NCBI GenBank assembly: GCA_941918925.1
Contig: OW799237.1
Location: forward strand, 54,858,997 to 54,922,996
Origin: Phyto melanocephala
Lineage: Eukaryota > Arthropoda > Insecta > Diptera > Rhinophoridae
Length of the DNA: 64,000 nt
Direction of reading: 5' to 3'
How positions within the stretch are numbered: position 1 is the first letter of the stretch; the number at the start of each line of letters is the position of its first letter. A program made the position numbers and the translations under genes. Shown here in pieces: positions 1 through 10,741 of this stretch. The notes beneath the pieces were generated by a model. The model was not told the origin of the DNA and did not search any database. It was given only the letters and a program-made list of their open reading frames with translations.

Positions 1-147
1 GTATCCTGGTAAATCGTGTAGTTTTTCCACAATAGCCATTTAAATGAATTTTCATTATCTGAGTTTCTGAATAACTCCAACAATTCTAAATTGGTAAATG
101 ACATTATCGCACTTTAAAATAAAATTGTATTATGCCATGTCCACACG

Positions 148-656
148 GCAATATGATTCTCGTGGTTCGCTCTCTGAATCTCAAATGCGAACCTTGGCGT
201 TCAGACGATAGTTCTTGTCACAGTTCTTGTTTCACTTTGACATTTGTATTATTTGTTTGAACTTTTAATGCGGCTTTTTGTTTTTTTCTGAGGTTTATTG
301 AAGTCAATCTTCTACACTTTGAAATACGTTTCACTATTTCTCTTTTTTCCATTTTAATTTAAATATATATGTTTAAACATATATTTTTTATTTCCACAAT
401 GATTTTTCTAATATTTTACACACAATTTGTTTTTTTTGTTTTTCTTTGTTGTTTTGATTTTGACAGCCAGTGCAGATAAATTAGCGATTTTTTGTTATCA
501 AAATTGGAGATGATAGTAAATTCTTCGAGATTCGCAACAAGATTCAAAATGAACCATGAAGTTTCGCTCTCAAAATTTTGTATGGCGAATCTTGTAGATC
601 TTATCAAGATTCGATCGCGAACCTTGAATGAGAGAGCGAACCTCGAATCTTGCTGC
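148..656. repeat. Candidate TIR element (MITE-like)
   Basis: The left end carries GGTTCGCTCTCT (163-175 region) preceded by ATGATTC, and the right end carries AGAGAGCGAACC followed by GAATC, so the two ends pair as an imperfect inverted repeat of about 28 bases. The interior is AT-rich with no meaningful ORF. No clear target duplication was found, so the family and exact ends are uncertain. Confidence 0.45.
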
Positions 657-1413
657 TATTAGTTCTGTTACTGATCACTAGTTTAAGAAAGTAAAAACTT
701 AACTAGCTGCATTATACAATTGCGGTTTAACATATACTCAAAAATTAAAAAAAAGGGTTTAAACTACCTAATTTGAGCAAAAAATTAACTGGAATATATA
801 ACTGCAGTTTATATTTTATTCAGTATAAAAAGTTTTAAAACTACCTGCCTACTTTTATAACAGGTGTTTATAAATTGAAATAAATAAAAATATTGCAATA
901 GTTATGCCTACCTGATTGGCAGAGCAAAATATTGTTTATTATTTAACGAGAAGCAATAAAAATATGCAACATTTAACTTTATTTTACACTAAAATTTCTG
1001 CAGTGAAAAAAAATTTAGAAACCCTTTTTTATTTCCTTTCACATTTTGCATTTTTTTTTTAATTGTGATCAGTAAGTAGTTCTTTATACGATGTTTTCAT
1101 TCATTTTACAAAATTTTTTATTTTTGCCACGGGTTTTAAGAAAAGGCGCCATTGTGCGCCGTTTAAAGTCATAAATATTTCAAAAATATATTTAAAAGTA
1201 ACAATTGGAAAGCAAAAAATATAAAATACATTGTATAAAATAAAGTAAAATAAATTATGATGTACTCGTATCAAAAAAGTTTATTAAAATTATTAAAAAA
1301 ATATTACTTAGTACTTAGCAGAAAAATTATAACTTCTGAAAACAATCGAAGTGAATAGGTTTATCACTTTCCTCTAATCTGATATGTATGTAACAACTTC
1401 TAAAAACTAAAAT
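657..1413. other. AT-rich non-coding stretch
   Basis: Runs of A and T with short homopolymers. I see no gene, repeat pair or RNA signature here. Confidence 0.5.
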
Positions 1414-1419
1414 TTGCTG

Positions 1420-1668
1420 ACGATTATAGTTATGCTATTGTTTCTCAAAATGTTCGTGGCCCAAATAAAAAATTATCATCTCTTTATGTTGACAGTTACA
1501 TTTTCATATATTCCACCGTCATCGCCTCAATCAGTGTACACTGATCATGCTAATGTGATAAAATTTGTTGTTCGTTTTGCCATGCCAGATGATTTGGTTT
1601 TTGTTGCTGGCGATTTTAATATTCCCTCAATAACATGGATGAAGGAGGCTACACAGAGCCAAAACTGC
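1420..1668 (+). pseudogene. Jockey-like non-LTR retrotransposon, endonuclease scrap
   Basis: Reading two frames gives QNVRGPN near 1440-1460 and then SYIPPSSP and VAGDFNIPSITW near 1505-1640. These match in order the endonuclease domain of the larger jockey-like copy at 10742-11269 (QNVRGPN, SYIPPNSS, VLGDFNLPNISW), with the stretch between QNVRGPN and SYIPP deleted. GDFN is the conserved core of the apurinic-type endonuclease that nicks target DNA for these elements. Frameshifted and short, hence a dead fragment of the same family. Confidence 0.7.
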
Positions 1669-1672
1669 CTAG

Positions 1673-2222
1673 TAGAATCAAAAAGATTTTCTCTATGAAA
1701 CGTTTTTAGGATAAGGGGTATTCCAGCAGAAAGAAGCTAATACTATATTTACACCTACACAAAATCTAGTACTTAAGGGATTTTGAGCGAAATCGACCAG
1801 ATTTCCCATACAAAACGAAACCTACTTCGCCACTAGATTTTGGCAAAATCTAGTTAAAATTTAGTACTACTTCGTGATGCAACTGTGGTTTTTATTAAAT
1901 TGTACTAAAATTTACTACGCTGCACACAGAAAAATTCAATCATAATACATAAGGTGGTTGCAATCGCACAAGTACTTTATTGTTTAAATTTTTTTTTATA
2001 TGGAGTTTGAATTTTGGAGTAAATAAATATAATGTTTTAAAAACGAAATCTTACAAAATGTCAAAAAACAGTGGTATAAACGGTTAAGATTTTAATAAAG
2101 ATTTTAAATCAAATCTACTAGATTTCGCTTAGGTGTAAATGTAGTATACGATTTTTCTTAAGGATAAGGTATTTTTGTCACAAAAAAAAAATAAATCCAT
2201 AGAGAAAAACTTTTTGATTCTA
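1673..2222. repeat. TIR element (MITE-like), 550 bp
   Basis: The left end TAGAATCAAAAAG and following TTTTCTCTATG recur inverted at 2196-2222, giving about 25 matching bases with one mismatch. A second, inner inverted pair lies at about 1740-1770 and 2115-2147 (TTTACACCTA on both arms, then AAATCTAGTA). There is no coding capacity. The element sits directly after the jockey-like endonuclease scrap. Confidence 0.6.
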
Positions 2223-2965
2223 TTCGGTTTTCATCTAAATTGTATAAAAAATGGATTTCATTTAATTTTTAATTTTTTTAATAAGGGCATCTTCTTCATT
2301 ATATTAGTTAGCTTGTTATTTCATATACTATATAAATCAACATAGAGACAATTTTTTTAAATATTTTTTGTTTTTTTACTGCAATATTTCTCAGCTGCAG
2401 AGATTTTGATATGAGCATGTTTGTCATAACTCTACTTCTTTGCACTTTGCATATTAAAAATATACTTTTAGTTGAAAGTAAACAGGTGGAAAGTGAACAA
2501 GTCAGAAGAACAAATAAATATGTGTCCACTAAGTAATATAAAATTTAATGTTAATAAAGAAAAATCTAATTATAAATAGTGCATCTGATTTAATATAATA
2601 AATTAAGATAAAATATACATAAGTGTGTACGTAGAATATAATAATGGCGTACCAAACAAGTTTAACTGAAGATATCGACGTTTTGCCTCTTTTTTAATCA
2701 TGGGAACTGTGCGGTGAAACGTGCCACATTCTTTTAAGTTTTGGAATTATATAAACAACTATTTATATTGAAAAAAAAAAATGGAAATTGAAGACATTGA
2801 AAAATTATTTACTAAATTGGACCAAAAATATACTATAAAGCTTATAAAGTTCAAAGGAGGCTTCAGGGAATGGAAGAGGAATACGTAAAGAGGAAGAGGG
2901 TACGTAAAAAATAATTTTTATCAACAAAATATATTTTAACTGAAGTTAACGGACTCCCCACACAG
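2223..2965. other. AT-rich non-coding stretch
   Basis: No ORF with recognisable content and no repeat partner that I can see. The right edge is the target duplication of the SINE that follows. Confidence 0.45.
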
Positions 2966-2980
2966 CAGTGCCCATACATA

Positions 2981-3173
2981 GATGATAGCACAGGCAGCTG
3001 TTGTGCAGCTCACTCGGGTCAATTACAATGATCCCATTGTGATACCTGAATAGAAAAGTAAGAATAAAAGAGAGAAGAGAAGCAGACAAGTCCGGAGTCT
3101 CTGGCGGGAATCGAACCCTCAACCCCTAAACTAGCAGAACAGCATACTACTGACTAGTCCACCGGGGCACCCT
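2981..3173 (-). repeat. tRNA-derived SINE, copy 1
   Basis: Read on the minus strand it starts GGGTGCCCCGGTGGACTAG, with an A-box-like GGACTAGTCAG and a B-box GGTTCGATTCCC followed by CGCCAGAGACTC, then a non-tRNA body ending in GCACAACAGCTGCC. These are internal polymerase III promoter boxes of a tRNA-like head. It is flanked by 15-base direct repeats, CAGTGCCCATACATA (2966-2980) and CAGTGCACATACATA (3174-3188), differing at one base, as expected for LINE-driven insertion. The second copy is at 23583. Confidence 0.82.
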
Positions 3174-3289
3174 CAGTGCACATACATATGTCAGCAGAAA
3201 ATTCTATATGTGGCTCTTGCCTTTTTTATTATTATATCAAATGTATATATGAAAATTTAATGTATTCCAATTTTAATGTAGGCCAAATA

Positions 3290-4064
3290 AAAGGATTCCT
3301 TTTACAAATTTTTTTGCAGCGCTAGAAACACTTGCCGTTGAATACAATGAGGTAATAATAACTGGGGACTTTAATTCGAATCTTCTTTTAGAATCAGTTT
3401 TAATTGAAAATATGCTATCTTCTGGACTTACTCCCACCAATACAGTTAATCCAACACACCATACTACAACCAATAGAACTTTGCTTGACATTTTCTTTGT
3501 TTCCAACATATCAAACATTTTATTATATGACCAGGTGTCTGCCTCATGTTTTTCGAAACATGATTTAATATTTTTGACATACAACTTTAGAATTCCTCTG
3601 TAACAACATAAAATTTATTTTCGCGATTTGAAAAACATAAACTATAGTTTACTACAGGAAAATATATCATATATCGATTGGGAACAGGTGTGCTATATGA
3701 GCAAGTATTATTTCTTGAAAACAGTATTCAGCATTTGTATGAAAACACAGTTCCAGTTAAATCTATAAATACATCCGCTAGTACAAAACCTTGGTTTTCT
3801 TCTCATATAAAGTTTCTAATTCATAAGCGGGACCTTGCATACTTAAGGTGAAAACGTTTCAGAACCCCAGAGTTGAAAGAAATATTTAAAGCTGCCAGAA
3901 AAAAAGTGAATATGAGCATTAGAATTGCAAAAACTGAGTATTAAATATTCAAGACGTTTTGGCTCTGCAGCTGGTTCCAAACAAACATGGAAATACATTC
4001 GGGAAATTGGTACTGGTAGTACACAAAATATTCTTAATGACCAAGTAGATGTTGAAGAGCTAAA
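3290..4064 (+). pseudogene. CR1-like non-LTR element, endonuclease end and linker
   Basis: Frames encode ITGDFNSN (about 3360), then LLDIFFVSNISNILLYDQ and FSKHDLIFL (3482-3580), then LIHKRDLAYLR and KRFRTPELKEIF (about 3815-3890). The same ordered blocks occur in the minus-strand CR1-like element at 39006-39806 and 33370-35112 (DLCFVNNISNILLFDQ, FSKHDLLFL, LIEVRNLAYKRWKRF), so this is a relic of the same or a sister family. Several stops and frame changes are present. It is cut at 4064 by the DD41D transposon; the reverse transcriptase resumes at 5192. Confidence 0.75.
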
Positions 4065-4066
4065 TA

Positions 4067-5191
4067 AAGGGTGTTTTTTTTGCTAGATAGAACTTGAAAT
4101 TGTTAAAAGTAACACAAAAATTAAATTTTGATGAAATATTTTTCATCATCATGAATAGACTCACGCTTGAACAACGCTACGAAATTATCCAAATTTACTT
4201 TGAAAATCAGTCGTCGATTCGCGCAACTTATAGACGACTTCGTCATTTTTATGGCGTACATAATCGTCCATCTGAACAAGCCATTCGTCGAACTGTGGAT
4301 AGATTTCGTACCACATACTCTCTAGAGGATGCAATAACACCAACACGTCGAAGGAATGTGCGTACTGAAGAGAATATCGCCGCTGTAAACGAAAGTGTGG
4401 AAGAAGATCCAAATTTATCGATTCATCGTCGGTCGCAGGAATTGGGGCTCTGTCCGTCCACTACGTTGAAAATTTTGCGCAAAGATCTCGGCCTACACCC
4501 GTATAAGATCCAGCTGGTGCAGGAATTGAAGCCACGAGACCATTATATGCGTCGTTCTTTCGCCGATTGGGCTCTAGAGCAGTTGGCAACTGACCCGTTG
4601 TTTTATCGCAAAATTGTGTTCAGCGATGAGGCGCATTTTTGGCTTAACGGATTTGTTAATAAGCGAAATTGCCGCATATGGAGCGAGACCAATCCACAAG
4701 AGACCCTACAGACTCCATTACATCCAGAAAAATGCACCGTTTGGTGCGGTTTTCACGCTGGTGGCATCATCGGACCTTATTTCTTCAAAAATGAGGCCGG
4801 AGCTCGCGTTACGGTCAATGGAGATCGTTACCGCACCATGATCAATGATTTTTTGTTTGAAAATATGGATCACATTGATCCGGAGGAGATGTGGTTTCAA
4901 CAGGATGGCGCTACGTGCCATACGGCGAACGCAACCATCGACTTATTGAAAACAAAATTTGGCGATAAGTTGATTTCGAGAAATGGACCTGTAAATTGGC
5001 CTCCAAGGTCGTGCGATTTGACACCTCTCGATTATTTCCTGTGGGGCTACGTGAAGTTACTGGTTTATGCTGATAAACCAGCAACAATTGACGCCTTGGA
5101 GGCCAGCATTGTTCGTGTTATTCGTGACATACGGCCAGCAGTGCTCGAAAAAGTGGCCCAAAATTGGACGTCCAGAATGCGCTTCGTCAAG
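4067..5191 (+). mobile_element. Tc1/mariner-superfamily element (DD41D, rosa-like), right end lost
   Basis: The left end AAGGGTGTTTTTTT follows a TA at 4065-4066, and the first 65 or so bases match the left end of the copy at 42735. The element contains a nearly complete transposase ORF. The right terminal repeat is absent: homology to the other copy stops after GTCAAG at 5191 and the next base belongs to a reverse transcriptase gene. A deletion that removed the transposon end and the start of the RT would explain this. It cannot move on its own ends in this state. Confidence 0.85.
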
Positions 5192-5434
5192 TTTCGCTCT
5201 AACCATAGCTGTGTATCTGCCTTATTGGATGTTTCTGAAAATATACGACGTGAACTGGATGAAGAAAAATTAAATTTCTTAATTCTTCTTGACCACTCAA
5301 AAGCCTTCGACAATGTTCACCATGGCACACTTTTCAAAAAGCTTCGGCACTTCTTTAATTTGCATTGCAAAGTTCACATGCATGCAGATGATGTACAGTT
5401 ATATTTGAGCAGTCCAGTACGATCTATTAATTAA
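4151..5434 (+). CDS. DD41D transposase fused in frame to a reverse transcriptase fragment
   Basis: The start chosen is the ATG at 4151 (MNRLTLEQRYEI), which begins the helix-turn-helix region; an upstream ATG at 4094 is also in frame. Residues 1-347 are transposase: N-terminal DNA-binding HTH region (about 1-115), then an RNase H-fold core with D159 (VFSDEAHFW), D252 (FQQDGATCH) and D294 (LTPLDYFLW). The spacing of 92 and 41 residues fits the DD41D (rosa) group. From residue 348 the frame runs into RT sequence (FRSNHSCVSALL, LILLDHSKAFDNVHH, MHADDVQLYL) without a stop. About 14 C-terminal transposase residues seen in the other copy are lost. The catalytic triad is intact; whether the 427-residue product is made or active is unknown. 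Confidence 0.85.
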   Translation: MNRLTLEQRYEIIQIYFENQSSIRATYRRLRHFYGVHNRPSEQAIRRTVDRFRTTYSLEDAITPTRRRNVRTEENIAAVNESVEEDPNLSIHRRSQELGLCPSTTLKILRKDLGLHPYKIQLVQELKPRDHYMRRSFADWALEQLATDPLFYRKIVFSDEAHFWLNGFVNKRNCRIWSETNPQETLQTPLHPEKCTVWCGFHAGGIIGPYFFKNEAGARVTVNGDRYRTMINDFLFENMDHIDPEEMWFQQDGATCHTANATIDLLKTKFGDKLISRNGPVNWPPRSCDLTPLDYFLWGYVKLLVYADKPATIDALEASIVRVIRDIRPAVLEKVAQNWTSRMRFVKFRSNHSCVSALLDVSENIRRELDEEKLNFLILLDHSKAFDNVHHGTLFKKLRHFFNLHCKVHMHADDVQLYLSSPVRSIN

Positions 5435-6015
5435 AATATTGTTAGGGTTAATGATGATTTGGATAGAATTTTTTGTTGGGACTTTGTTTAAACCCCCATA
5501 AATCAAAGTGCCTAATAATTCGAAAGAAAACGATCGATTCTGTTATCGATGTTAACATTCTAATAAATGGGAAAAGGATCAACATCGTTAATGTTGCCAA
5601 AAACCTTGGAATAATGTTTAATAATACACTTACTTGGACAAACCATGTTAATACACTCGTAGGCAAAATTTACATTAAGCTAAGGTGCCGTTGGCCGACA
5701 CAATATTTTACTCCCTTAGGGATAAGGAAACTTCTTGCAAAATCCTATCTTCTGCCAGGTTTAATTTACGGCTGTGAGCTTTTTACGTGCCACACAGCCG
5801 AAGCTACACTTTTTTTTATAGCATTTTCAAAAAAAAAACATTTTTGGCGGACCCTTTACATAAGTTTAGATATTTCATCTAAAATGTCAAAGCAAAAGTT
5901 TTATCTGACATTGCCTTTAGCATTTGTCAATAGACGTGCTTATATTGCTGTCAAATGCGTCAAACCAATTACTGAACCTAAGAGACCGTTTCCATACCAC
6001 TATAGAAAGTGGTGA
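5192..6015 (+). pseudogene. CR1-like reverse transcriptase, internally deleted
   Basis: The first 80 codons are the tail of the fusion ORF and hold the finger/palm block LDHSKAFD; the GVPQGS region is deleted so that LRHFFN joins directly to HADDVQLYL (the usual YADD is changed to HADD). A second frame from 5473 gives the thumb and C-terminal region: CLNPHKSKC, NLGIMFNNTLTW, LLAKSYLLPGLIYGCELF, near-identical in layout to NLGVIFSKQLDW and LLAKTYLLPTLMYGCELF of the element at 33370. The remainder of the C-terminus is shortened. This is the downstream half of the relic at 3290-4064. Confidence 0.75.
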
Positions 6016-6034
6016 CATTAAAGTGTACACTTCT

Positions 6035-6060
6035 TTATATATATATATATATATATATAT
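6035..6060. repeat. (TA)n tract
   Basis: Thirteen or so TA dinucleotides lie directly against the 3' end of the Helitron. TA-rich DNA at this edge is a plausible Helitron target but is also common by chance. Confidence 0.7.
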
Positions 6061-6410
6061 ACTAGCATATTACCCGCTACCACTATAGGGTAGTTCTTAC
6101 TATTTACTGAATACTCAAAGTCCTTTTTTGAATTACTAAATGCTTCTGGTTTAAATTATGAAAATTTGTTTCTCTTATTTATTTTAGTTATAAAAAAAAG
6201 TACAGTGAGGATATATCGGGTATATATTTTAAATTCACAATATGCAAAAATGACTATAAAAATAATGAAAATAACATTTAATCCTTCACTATAATCTTCA
6301 AAGTTTACTTGAATTATTAGTACCTTCTTTCAGAATTCTATGTATACAAAATATAAAAACTGCAATAAAATGCCATAAAAATGAGAATTTTTTGTCGTCC
6401 ATAACCCTAA

Positions 6411-7758
6411 AGGCTGGATTAGCCGACCGGAATGTAATGTTTCCTTAACGGAACGCAACGGCAGATCGCTTTTGTTATGTGTAAAACAGTTCGAGCAGTT
6501 ATAGTGATGTAATGTGATGTTGCCGTAACGTCCGAACCTGTTAAAAATAGAAAATCATTACGTTTCTACGTGACATTTATTAAGAGTGATGTCAACATAT
6601 TGATTCTTAAAGTAACTTAAATGGAAAATAGTTTGTAAAAAAAAATAAGAAATTAATACATATTCAAAATATATAAATAAAGTGTAAAAATAATATTCTG
6701 TAGAATTTTTTTTAAAAATTTCATAATGAAAACGGTCAATCAATTTGTTTGCCCACAAAAAGTTTTTAGCCATACCTAAGTTGTACAGAAGAAGAGCGAT
6801 CAAATTTTGTTTAAAAAATAAAATCTTGTTAATAAATCTTGTTGAATCCAGAAAATTTTTTTTAATTTTTAATACAAAATTAAATATATACATATATGTT
6901 TTCTTTTATTTACATAAATCAAAACGCTGTAACACGAGCTTATATAAACGTTACAATTGGTTAAATAACTGGTTTATATTTTACAACAAATCGCAAACAC
7001 GCATAATAAATATAATTCCAAAAAATTAATATTTACGATCTTCATGTAGATTTTAAACAAAAAATATAATAAATGTTCACGCACGGAGTAATTTCAATCT
7101 CTTTTAATTACACATGGTCACGAAGAACATTTTTTAATCACGCAAATTTTCTCTTAATTTTTTCTCATGCGCTAATGAAAAATTATTATATGCCGGAATT
7201 TCTTTGATTATGACGTAGATAAACAAAGTTACCCAATTTCTTTTGGTTTGAAACACAACCATTTAACATTTTATCCTGAGCTTTGCGAGATTTTTTAATT
7301 ACGCATACTTATGCTTGATTAATTTTTCATCTTATTACGACCACGCGTCACAAAAAAATTACGACATGCATACACATCCACTTAAACGTCACAATTGCTT
7401 TTAAAACTGGTACTAATCGTACAACAACTTTTCCATAAAAATAAAATTTCAAAAATAAGTTTTGCATGCTATGTTTTGCAAAATATTTAAAGCAAGGTTT
7501 TATATAATATACGTTTTATATATAAAATACTATTCAAGAAACTTTAAAAAACCGCATTTAAATGTTTTTAGCTTTTTCTAAAAAATCGCTGTAAAACGTT
7601 TCCATAAATTCTAAAGCACCGTACTGACAACACCTTTTGTTTTGGTTGTTTATGTAATAATAATATGGCACGTTTTTAAAGTTTCTATAACTACACGAAA
7701 GTCGTACGTTAAGTAAACGGTGAGGTTACATTCCTTCAACAGTCGGCTAACCAAGCCT
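6411..7758. mobile_element. PIF/Harbinger-like non-autonomous TIR element
   Basis: The ends are AGGCTGGATTAGCCGAC and, inverted, AGGCTTGGTTAGCCGAC (14 of 17 match). They are flanked by the direct repeat TAA at 6408-6410 and 7759-7761. A 3-base TWA target duplication is the signature of PIF/Harbinger. At 1348 bp it holds no transposase, so it would depend on one elsewhere. It is nested in the Helitron at 6062-9083. Confidence 0.72.
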
Positions 7759-8589
7759 TAAGAGTAAGAACTATAAGAATCTATGTTTACAAACGTAATA
7801 ATACAAAAAGTACAATAAAAATGCGAATAGGCACCTTTTGTTGCGCCCTTATAATTTTTATTCTCAATTTGAACCAATATCCCATTATTTCAAAATTCTA
7901 TCTTCATAAGCGTATAACACACAAAAAGTACCAAAAAATATATATAAAAAGTACTTTTTTGGTCGCACCTAACATTTTCAGACTCACCTGGAATTAATAG
8001 TCCTTGATGGTACAATTCTAGCTTCATAAACGTAGAAAATACAAAAAGAACGCAAAATAACAGATTTGGATTTTGGATTTTCCATATTAAAGTATAAATT
8101 TTAAGTTTAAAATGTTTAAGTATTTATGCAACAAAAAATATTTTCATAGACATGATTTAAAGTAAGTAAATAAATCTACTCGTTTTTGCATATAAGTAAT
8201 TATGTTCTTAAAAGTACCAAACGGTTTTTTGAATTTTCCCCTTTCTACCCTGTTATGAATGTGTTTAAATTTATACCAAATTACGTTATTTTGTATGTCT
8301 GCTGAAATCCCTATTACAAATTGGCCCTGTAATTAGAAATTAAACACATTTTCGGTGTTTTTCCCTTTTTTGTCGCCCTTAAAGTTTCCAAAAATTTCAC
8401 CTAAATAATTGTCTATATTCTATTAGGCAATAATAATTAACAAATTTTGTCCCATTGTTTAATGTTAGAAAAGTTTCTTTAAAAAAAGTACAAAAATTAG
8501 GGAAAATTTTTACCCCTTATACATACGAATTTGAAAAAAGTGCAAAATTATATTAATATCTTTTTTCACGGTTTAACTAATACAGTTTG

Positions 8590-8696
8590 ACTGCCGTATT
8601 CATAAAATATATTTTAAATTTATCAAAAGATGTTGCACAGATATTTGTAAAATAAGCCTTCAATAAACCTAAAATATTTTTTATGAATACGGCAGT
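8590..8696. repeat. Small palindromic MITE, copy 1
   Basis: A 107-bp unit with terminal inverted repeats ACTGCCGTATTCATAAAA; the arms continue with TATTTTA. A sister copy with the same GTATTCATAAAA arms and the same core (AATAAGCCTT) is at 61686-61802. Nearly the whole unit folds into a hairpin. Both copies lie inside Helitrons. Confidence 0.75.
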
Positions 8697-9253
8697 AAGC
8701 TTTTTTCCTAGCTTTATGTGTTTTGAAGTTACATAGGGTACCAAAAAAGTACCAAATTATATATTTTACCTATTTTTCCCCTTATAGGTTGAAAATTCAA
8801 AAAAAAAGGCCAGACACCTGGCAGCTTATTTTTCGTGCAAATCACAAATCTTTTTCTATTAAATTTTTATATCTTTTTGGTTTAGCAGATAGAACATTAC
8901 CGATGTTACCCGTTTTTACCCCCTTAAGCAACGAATTTCCCAAAATCCCTTCTTAGTGGAGCTATACATTAAAAGAGGAACCGTTTTTCCAAATTTTCAT
9001 GTCTTTAGCTCCTTGCGTTTGGGTTGTGCGATGATAATTCAGTCAGTCAGTCAGTTACTCTTTTATATATGTAAATATATAGATAGATAGATATCGCAAG
9101 GGTATTATTGAAATGGAATAACGGGATTTACGACCCCGCGGACCCTAGTAATTAAATTCTAGAGCGCATGACCCAAAATGGGCGGCTGTACACGAAATAC
9201 TGGCGGATAGCTACAAAACGCCAGGGGTAGAATCCCGGAAAATAAAACAAAAT

Positions 9254-10572
9254 ATGGAAAAGTTGCAGAATGGAAATTTTGTTACGGTGCAGGGATTAAT
9301 AACCCCAGTGACGGCGGCTTTAGGAAGTGCGCGAGCATGCTACCAGTCGTCGTTACCTAGCGACTGCAATGGTACGCTTACAGGCACAACCACAACGATG
9401 GACCCTTCCTCTCCCAGCAGGATCTTTGTGTTCGATCCGGAGAAGATTTGTGATGAGGAGATCACTTCTAGGCAACTTCACGGGTATAACCGTTGACATA
9501 CACGAAAGACGATCCGAAAACAAATGATGATTTAAACCAACTTAGCCGAATAAAACAAGAAGAAGAGAAGGCTTTTATTGATCTTGGTAATAAATTATGC
9601 GCTATTTTTCTGTATTAATAGGCACAAAGAATATATGTACATAAGATGATAAGGGAAAACATTACGTGGTCAATAGCAATATATCAGAAGAAAATATATG
9701 AAGAAATGTAGAGAGGCAAAACATCAAGACGATAGAGGTAAAAGGCTATCATCAGCTTCGCCGAAAGAAAAAATAATACAACCAAGAACCGCATATTCAA
9801 AACTCATATCCTCAACGCTTACGACAAGCAGGGGAATTGATCAAAATAAAGTGGTAGGAAAATTTCTGGAAACCGTACTTCCTAATGACATCGTACGACA
9901 TCGCAAAGAAAAGCAAAAAAAGGTCAGAGCAAATAATAATTTAAGATCAGCAAGAGAATTTGGAGAAGCAATTGCCATTAAAGCTAACCTGGAAACATAT
10001 GCAGACGTTATAAGGAAAATTAAGAGCACTGTTAAACCCCCACTGTTAGCCGGAGAGCTATTATTGAAACTTAGGAAAGGCGAAAGGCAGGCACTTAAAC
10101 TGAAAAATGCATTAACCAATTCACTTGGTGATGGTATTATGATCCAATCAGTAACCAAGAAACGGATAATTGATAACAGAGATATGAATGAAGCTACAGA
10201 TGAAAAAGGAGTTAATAAATGCTCTCATGGCAACAAAGGGTTCTTAAAAGAGTACAATATTCAAAATAATTAATATTAAGGAAGCTCATGGTGGCACTAA
10301 ACAAGCCCTGGTCCAACTGCCAGCAAATCATGCAAAGAAGCTTATAAACGAGAGAAAAAGAAAAATAGGATCGGTTAGATGCAGAATCAGACCAAAAATA
10401 CAATCACCTGTATGCTTCAGGTGTCTTGATCTTAGGCACAAGGCAAGATAATGTAAATGAGAGGATAGAACAAAGCTATGCAGAAAATGTTGTCTGCCTG
10501 GACATTTCGCCAAACAGTTTCAGCAGACTTTGAGATGTATAATATGCCAGGATTCGGAAAAACGGAGTAAAT
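9254..10572 (+). pseudogene. R1-clade ORF1 (gag-like nucleic-acid-binding protein)
   Basis: This protein would package element RNA. The start region (MEKLQNGNFV at 9254) is followed by frame changes and stops. From 9698 a 191-residue ORF holds the basic linker and the region before the knuckles (LETYADVIRKIKSTVKPP). Beyond its stop the sequence encodes CFRCLDLRHKARxC, CRKCCLPGHFAKQF and CIICQDSEKRS, that is two recognisable CCHC knuckles plus the first half of a third. The other half (CHIIGSTAC) is at 15611-15640 on the far side of the inserted jockey-like element. The gag-like ORF1 with three knuckles and the R1-type ORF2 downstream support the assignment. Confidence 0.8.
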
Positions 10573-10741
10573 CTTCTTTTAAAATCATCGTACCAGAGGA
10601 AAATTTTAATACTATTGTCAATCCTGATTTTTGGCCACCCAATGCTATAATACGCGAATATGAATATAGAAATGCTTGTCGTTCTGATATCGTTTATTTA
10701 CCTACTCAAAATAATACCCAAAAAACTAAACAAATTTTCTA

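Larger units (their letters stand above)
6062..9083 (-). mobile_element. Helitron, non-autonomous, minus strand
   Basis: On the minus strand the element begins TCTATATATTTACATATATA (9083 downward), continues AAAAGAGTAACTGACTGACTG, and ends CTACCACTATAGGGTAG-type hairpin sequence, GGGTAATATGCTAG, with a host T beyond. A TC start, a 3' hairpin and a CTAG end inserted next to T are the defining Helitron ends. The 5' end matches the Helitron at 35142 (AAAAGAGTAACGTGACTGACTG), so both belong to one family. The interior has GTACTTTTT / CGTTTAT repeat units like those of 35142 but more decayed. No replicase/helicase gene is present. It hosts a TIR element at 6411-7758. Confidence 0.82.

Noticed and set aside
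6558..7029. Overlapping ORFs of 94-111 residues inside the TIR element
   Set aside because: AT-rich, rich in F, K, N and Y on both strands, with no transposase motif; expected by chance.
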